DNA from: JAZOTK01 sp045534775
GTDB taxonomy: Bacteria; Bacillota; Clostridia; RUG12999
Length of the DNA stretch: 19,078 nt
Assembly: GCA_045534775.1 (NCBI GenBank)
Contig: JAZSKI010000025.1
Coordinates: forward strand, 1-19,078
Direction: 5' to 3'
The notes under the pieces were generated by a model, which did no database searches, was not told where the DNA came from, and was given only the letters and a program-made list of their open reading frames with translations. Made by a program: the position numbers and the translations under genes. Positions 15,541-19,078 of the stretch are shown here, piece after piece. Numbering within the stretch: the first letter of the stretch is position 1; every line of letters begins with the position of its first letter.

Positions 15541-17569
15541 ATTCAAAAATTTCGTTTATAGAAGTTGTGGGCAGAAGCTTATAGGAATATTCCTTGTTTT
15601 CAGACCCGATAAGGATTTTTGAAGGCTTGCAGGTGACGGTTAAGTCTTTATCACCAAAAAACATAAGCCCTCTTGCAAAGCTGTCACTCAAGGCGGCAAA
15701 CCGCATATCGCTGTAACTGCCTTCGCCTCGGTGCAAACCGAGCCTTGCGGCGGTGTCTTTGCCATAGCATTTTATATCGCTCATACTCTCAGCGAGACAG
15801 TACTCCGCAGGGAAATCAGCCTCGGCGGAGATTTCAATTTCGCCGCAGGGTAAAACCGTATATATTGCATTGCAGGATACGGCGGAGCCGTTATCCGTCG
15901 GGCGGTAAACAGAGATTTTAAAAGAAATCCCTTCACCCTCGCACATAAGATATTCCATAGAACATACATATTGGCGGCGTATTTCGGAAGAATTTTCGGA
16001 AATAAACTCAACGCCGTCTTTTACGATACTGTCAAACCGACCGTACAGCTTGTTAAAAGCGTAGGTAAAATCATCACCGTAAATTACCAGATATTCTTTA
16101 TCCTCCTCGGCGGTCAGGAGAGTTTTCACGGGCAAAGAGGGGAGGCTGCGCTTTTCGGCAGGCAGCTCAAATTGGCAGAAACCTATCTCATAGCCTGCTT
16201 CTGCTTTTTCCCTGAAGGAAACATCAAGACTGCAACCGAAAAAACAGCTATCCGGCAGGGGAGTTTTAAGGTTAAAACTGCGGCTGCCGTGAGGACGAAT
16301 GGAAGGCAAGCTTATACTGCCGCTTTCTACCGTCTTGTCGTCAAGGGTGATTTTCCATAAAATATCAAAGCCTTCCGCCGTAGTAAAATCAAATCCGTTA
16401 AACACCTTTATGGTTGAAGGCGAAACAAGCTTAGCATATAAAGGAGCCTTGAAGGTCGGGGAATATGAAATCTCGCCGCCGCAGGGAATTACGCAGGGGT
16501 TATTATAAACCGATTTTAAGGTGCAACCCGACTTTACATAGAACCCGTATTTGTTACAAAACCTCAGAAAATCACAGGAAAGACCGGTTGTAATAAGAGT
16601 GTTGATGCCTTGGCGTTTTAATGCCGCAAAATCGTCAGCCGTAAGAAGACTGTCGCAGGGCGCACAGCGGATATTTACGGCAACGCCGTTTACCCGTAGC
16701 ATACCGTCTGTGGCTTCATATTTTACAAAGCCCATATCCTGAGCGATAACCTCGTTTCCGCAGAAAATCAAAAGCTTATACAGAAAAGGCGATTCAGCGG
16801 TCCATTTTTCTGCATTTCCGACAGAAACGGAGACCTCGCCGCTTTTTGCCTTCCCTTCGGCAACAACCTCTCCGAAAGGAGACATAAGCCTGAGGGCAAA
16901 GCTGTCCGCACCCTCCGCCCTGACGGTCAAAACCTCATCCTCGGTGGTTACATTAAAATCTTTTATATGCTTTTTATCTCTTGCAAGTAAATATACGTCC
17001 GAAAAAATGCCCCAGCCCTTGCTTTTTTCTTTTTTCGGGACAGAAAATTCCATTACTTTAACCGTAATAAAATTCTCACCTTCGTTTAAACAGGAGGTTA
17101 TATCAAACTCGGCAAAATAACTGTCACCCTCGCTGTAGCCTGCATCAATTCCGTTGACGGAAAGGTAGAAGGCAGAGCCTATTCCTTCAAAGCTTATATA
17201 TACAGACTTGTTTTCCCATGATTCGGGAAGGTAGAAAGCGCGGGAATAAACGGCGGTAGGATTGTCGTGAGACACAAAATCGGGGCTGTCTGAAAAATCA
17301 GCGGTATCTCCCCGCAGCATTGAAGGTACGGGCATTTCCTGCCAGTCATAGTCATAGCTTGCAGGCTGTGAAATGTCCTCGGGTACATCAATAAATCTGT
17401 TAAAATATAAATAATTCCAGTTGCCGTTTAATAGCTTGAAATAAGGCGATAAACCACGTCGACCCGTCATTGCTTCCTCTTCGGTAGAGTAAACGGAGTA
17501 ATTGCTTCTCGGCTTCTCTCTGCCGTTTTGCAAAATTTCGGGGTCCTGCCATTCAAATATATTTGTCAT
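15539..17569 (-). CDS. LacZ-like GH2 protein lacking the catalytic barrel
   Basis: A 676-residue soluble protein with no signal peptide, built on the scaffold of a GH2 beta-galactosidase (about 1,020 residues in LacZ). The N-terminus WQDPEILQNGREKPRSNY, LLNGNWNYLYF (47-57) and NPTAVYSRAFYLP (103-115) match the LacZ sugar-binding domain; GWGIFSDVYLLA (185-196) closes it. An Ig-like domain follows at about 200-290. LRVNGVAVNIR (291-301) through FCNKYGFYV (337-345) resemble the first strand-helix units of the TIM barrel, but the chain then jumps near 350-365 to a LacZ domain-4-like sandwich (about 367-435) and a C-terminal domain-5-like region (about 485-676). No acid/base motif (GNES type) or nucleophile region (HAMGNS type) is present, so it should not cleave beta-galactosides. 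No frameshift or stop interrupts it. Seven Cys fall in 302-363. ATG at 17567-17569 follows CTCCTT read as AAGGAG. Function unknown: pseudoenzyme, glycan-binding protein or decaying relic. Confidence 0.85.
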   Translation of the reverse strand: MTNIFEWQDPEILQNGREKPRSNYSVYSTEEEAMTGRRGLSPYFKLLNGNWNYLYFNRFIDVPEDISQPASYDYDWQEMPVPSMLRGDTADFSDSPDFVSHDNPTAVYSRAFYLPESWENKSVYISFEGIGSAFYLSVNGIDAGYSEGDSYFAEFDITSCLNEGENFITVKVMEFSVPKKEKSKGWGIFSDVYLLARDKKHIKDFNVTTEDEVLTVRAEGADSFALRLMSPFGEVVAEGKAKSGEVSVSVGNAEKWTAESPFLYKLLIFCGNEVIAQDMGFVKYEATDGMLRVNGVAVNIRCAPCDSLLTADDFAALKRQGINTLITTGLSCDFLRFCNKYGFYVKSGCTLKSVYNNPCVIPCGGEISYSPTFKAPLYAKLVSPSTIKVFNGFDFTTAEGFDILWKITLDDKTVESGSISLPSIRPHGSRSFNLKTPLPDSCFFGCSLDVSFREKAEAGYEIGFCQFELPAEKRSLPSLPVKTLLTAEEDKEYLVIYGDDFTYAFNKLYGRFDSIVKDGVEFISENSSEIRRQYVCSMEYLMCEGEGISFKISVYRPTDNGSAVSCNAIYTVLPCGEIEISAEADFPAEYCLAESMSDIKCYGKDTAARLGLHRGEGSYSDMRFAALSDSFARGLMFFGDKDLTVTCKPSKILIGSENKEYSYKLLPTTSINEIFE

Positions 17570-17610
17570 AGACTTCTCTCCTTCGGTATTTTCAAATGCT
17601 GTTTACCTAT

Positions 17611-17639
17611 ATTATACACCAAACAGAAAGCCTTTGCAA
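17611..17639 (-). promoter_or_regulatory. Sigma-A promoter for the GH2-like gene
   Basis: On the minus strand TTGCAA (17634-17639) and a perfect TATAAT (17611-17616) are 17 bases apart. The start point would be near 17604, leaving about 35 bases of leader. I see no operator palindrome beside it. Confidence 0.75.
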
Positions 17640-17673
17640 GATAAAAAAATATTTTTTGAGAAAAATACCAAAT

Positions 17674-17707
17674 TTTTACAAATTATTCATTTAAAAGGTG
17701 GTATTAT
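17674..17707 (+). promoter_or_regulatory. Candidate Spo0A-type promoter for spoIIE
   Basis: TTTACA (17675-17680) and TATTAT (17702-17707) are separated by 21 bases, with TGG at 17699-17701 as an extended -10. TTTTACAAA (17674-17682) matches the inverted Spo0A box TTYGACAAA at eight of nine positions and overlaps the -35. Bacillus subtilis spoIIE and spoIIG promoters combine a long spacer with 0A boxes near -35. An alternative with TTTAAA (17690-17695) and GATAAT (17715-17720) is also possible. The rest of 17590-17742 is AT-rich and otherwise featureless. Confidence 0.45.
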
Positions 17708-17742
17708 ATATACAGATAATAACCGAAAGGACTGCAAAGGAT

Positions 17743-19078
17743 ATGAAAACAACGGAACCTGTAACCTATAAGAGAGTGAGTAGTATAAAACCGAAGGTAA
17801 AGCTTAAAATTCCTCCCGCACAGATAGCGGCGGCGATAATAGGGATGTTTATTTCGGGGGGAGATATATTAGGGACAATGTCACCGCTGGGACTTGCCTG
17901 GTGCGGAGCTTTAAAAGGAGGACTGCCCGTAATTGCAGGCTGTATGCTGGGAAGCCTTCTTATTGATATGGGTATAATGCGATTAAAATATTTTTTTGCC
18001 ATAGGAGCTTACGGATTAATAAGGAGCTTTTATCAGACAAAAAGATGGGAGAGCGTTGAATTCTCTGTCGGGGTTATGTGCACGGTGAGCTTTGTTTTTT
18101 CCTGTATAGCTATGATGATAAGGGGATTTTTGTACTACGATTTTGCCGTAGGCATTTTAGAATGTGCGGTTATATGGGCGGCAGGAGTTATCTTCGCCAA
18201 AGGCGGACGGGTAATCGAAAGAAAGGGTCAGGTCATAAGCGACGAGGAAAGCATTGCTGTTGCCATAGCGTTGGGTGCTGCGGCTCTCGGACTCCAGGGA
18301 ATAGTTATGCTTGGCATAAGACCTGCCAATATTTTAAGTATGTACATAATTCTATTTACGGCATATAAAGGCGGTATTGGTATTTCGGGAGCAGTAGGGG
18401 CGGCGCTGGGTATTATTACCGCTATGTCACAGGGCGATGCGGCGGCACTTACGGGGGTATACGCCTTTGTAGGATTGACGGCGGGGATAATGAATATGTT
18501 TGGCAAGGTCGGAGTTATGCTGGCGGCAATTTGTGCAAACGCGGTTTTTTCCGCTTATTACAGCTCGTCGGTGCTGGTGATGATAAATGTTTTTGAAATA
18601 ATAATTGCAGGGATAGCTTTTTATTTCACACCTGACGGGGTTTTGGATTATATAGAAAAATATGCCATAAAATCAGAAGGCTATAATCCTTCAAAGGGAC
18701 AGCTTATATACGAGAGAATAAAAACGGCTCACGCCTTTGAGACCCTTAAAAATGCACTTCGGGGAACAGCAAAAGCCTTTGAAAGCAAGGAAGAAGAAAA
18801 TGAGGATGAAAAAATAGCGGTTATCTGCGACAGGGTGGCGGCAAGAGTTTGCGATAAATGCAGTCTTGGGAAATATTGCTGGTCAAAAAATATAAAAAAT
18901 ACTTCAGCACTTTTCAGCGGAGTTGCAAAAAGCTTGAAAAACGGCGGAGAAAATCTGGCGGAGACCGTTTCGGGGAAATGCGTCAGAGGAGAAATGCTGG
19001 CAAAAGCGGCATCGGAGCTGTTTGAGGTTTATAAAAAAGAAAAGGCGGCGGAAAGGAGTGACGCCGAATATACGGACT
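17743..19078 (+). CDS. spoIIE: Stage II sporulation protein E, N-terminal part (runs off the window)
   Basis: The first 445 codons of SpoIIE, open to the window edge with no stop. SpoIIE is a membrane PP2C-type phosphatase that dephosphorylates SpoIIAA and so frees sigma-F in the forespore, and it also acts at the polar septum. After a short basic N-terminus, residues about 25-290 are a chain of hydrophobic segments, roughly ten helices with short polar loops. The cytoplasmic region then begins, with the conserved cysteine cluster VCDKCSLGKYCW (C370, C373, C379). The phosphatase domain would lie to the right of the window. The start is ATG at 17743; ribosome binding is ambiguous, since AAAGGA ends one base before the ATG and GAAAGG (17725-17730) is 12 bases away. 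No better start is seen. It is divergent from the GH2-like gene. Confidence 0.92.
   Translation, partial: MKTTEPVTYKRVSSIKPKVKLKIPPAQIAAAIIGMFISGGDILGTMSPLGLAWCGALKGGLPVIAGCMLGSLLIDMGIMRLKYFFAIGAYGLIRSFYQTKRWESVEFSVGVMCTVSFVFSCIAMMIRGFLYYDFAVGILECAVIWAAGVIFAKGGRVIERKGQVISDEESIAVAIALGAAALGLQGIVMLGIRPANILSMYIILFTAYKGGIGISGAVGAALGIITAMSQGDAAALTGVYAFVGLTAGIMNMFGKVGVMLAAICANAVFSAYYSSSVLVMINVFEIIIAGIAFYFTPDGVLDYIEKYAIKSEGYNPSKGQLIYERIKTAHAFETLKNALRGTAKAFESKEEENEDEKIAVICDRVAARVCDKCSLGKYCWSKNIKNTSALFSGVAKSLKNGGENLAETVSGKCVRGEMLAKAASELFEVYKKEKAAERSDAEYTD

Noticed and set aside
15539..17569. Frameshifted or split beta-galactosidase
   Set aside because: The reading frame is continuous, and the segment absent from it is not found in other frames nearby. 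The missing part is deleted, not shifted.
17502..17771. Small + strand frame of 89 codons across the divergent promoter region
   Set aside because: It overlaps the start of the GH2-like gene and both promoters, has no ribosome binding site and no recognisable sequence.

Overview
The window looks like a chromosomal segment from an endospore-forming member of the Firmicutes, class Clostridia, probably an anaerobic gut-type lineage. The signs are strong AGGAGG-type ribosome binding sites, sigma-A promoters with 17-base spacers, a moderate-to-low GC content, a spoIIE gene, an NfnAB-type ferredoxin/NADP(H) system and a zinc-ligand (four-ligand) form of ribosomal protein S18. No rRNA, tRNA, insertion sequence, prophage or CRISPR array is visible. 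Coding density is high, and gene order and content are mostly housekeeping.

Layout. Positions 1-120 hold two copies of an intergenic repeat that probably continues off the left edge. A promoter at 166-194 starts a + strand unit: an FHA-RDD membrane protein, alaS (alanyl-tRNA synthetase, TTG start), a HIT-family hydrolase and then, after a terminator-like hairpin, a 1-phosphofructokinase. This unit converges on the classic minus-strand operon rpsF-ssb-rpsR, with a shared hairpin terminator between them. The rpsF promoter is divergent from a consensus promoter driving trkA-trkH, a Trk-type potassium uptake system. Next come nfnA-nfnB, whose first gene has a run of ten G in its ribosome-binding position, then a two-gene heterodimeric ABC exporter with 11-base overlapping genes. 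A strong bidirectional hairpin separates the exporter from a minus-strand gene for a LacZ-like GH2 protein. Divergent from that gene is spoIIE, which runs off the right edge.

How the genes work together. rpsF, ssb and rpsR supply ribosomal proteins S6 and S18 and the single-strand DNA-binding protein. TrkA gates TrkH. NfnA and NfnB form one flavin-based bifurcating enzyme that balances NADH, NADPH and reduced ferredoxin. The two ABC half-transporters pair to make one degenerate and one competent ATP site. SpoIIE would be the membrane phosphatase that activates sigma-F in the forespore.

The most unusual object is the GH2/LacZ-like protein at 15539-17569. It is an intact 676-residue reading frame that keeps the N-terminal and C-terminal beta-sandwich parts of a beta-galactosidase, but almost the whole catalytic TIM barrel, with both catalytic glutamates, is missing. 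A cluster of cysteines sits where the barrel was lost. Other points worth attention are the G10 tract before nfnA, a candidate Spo0A-type promoter with a 21-base spacer before spoIIE, the hairpin in the rpsF leader and the left-edge repeat. All calls come from reading the sequence; no database search was run.
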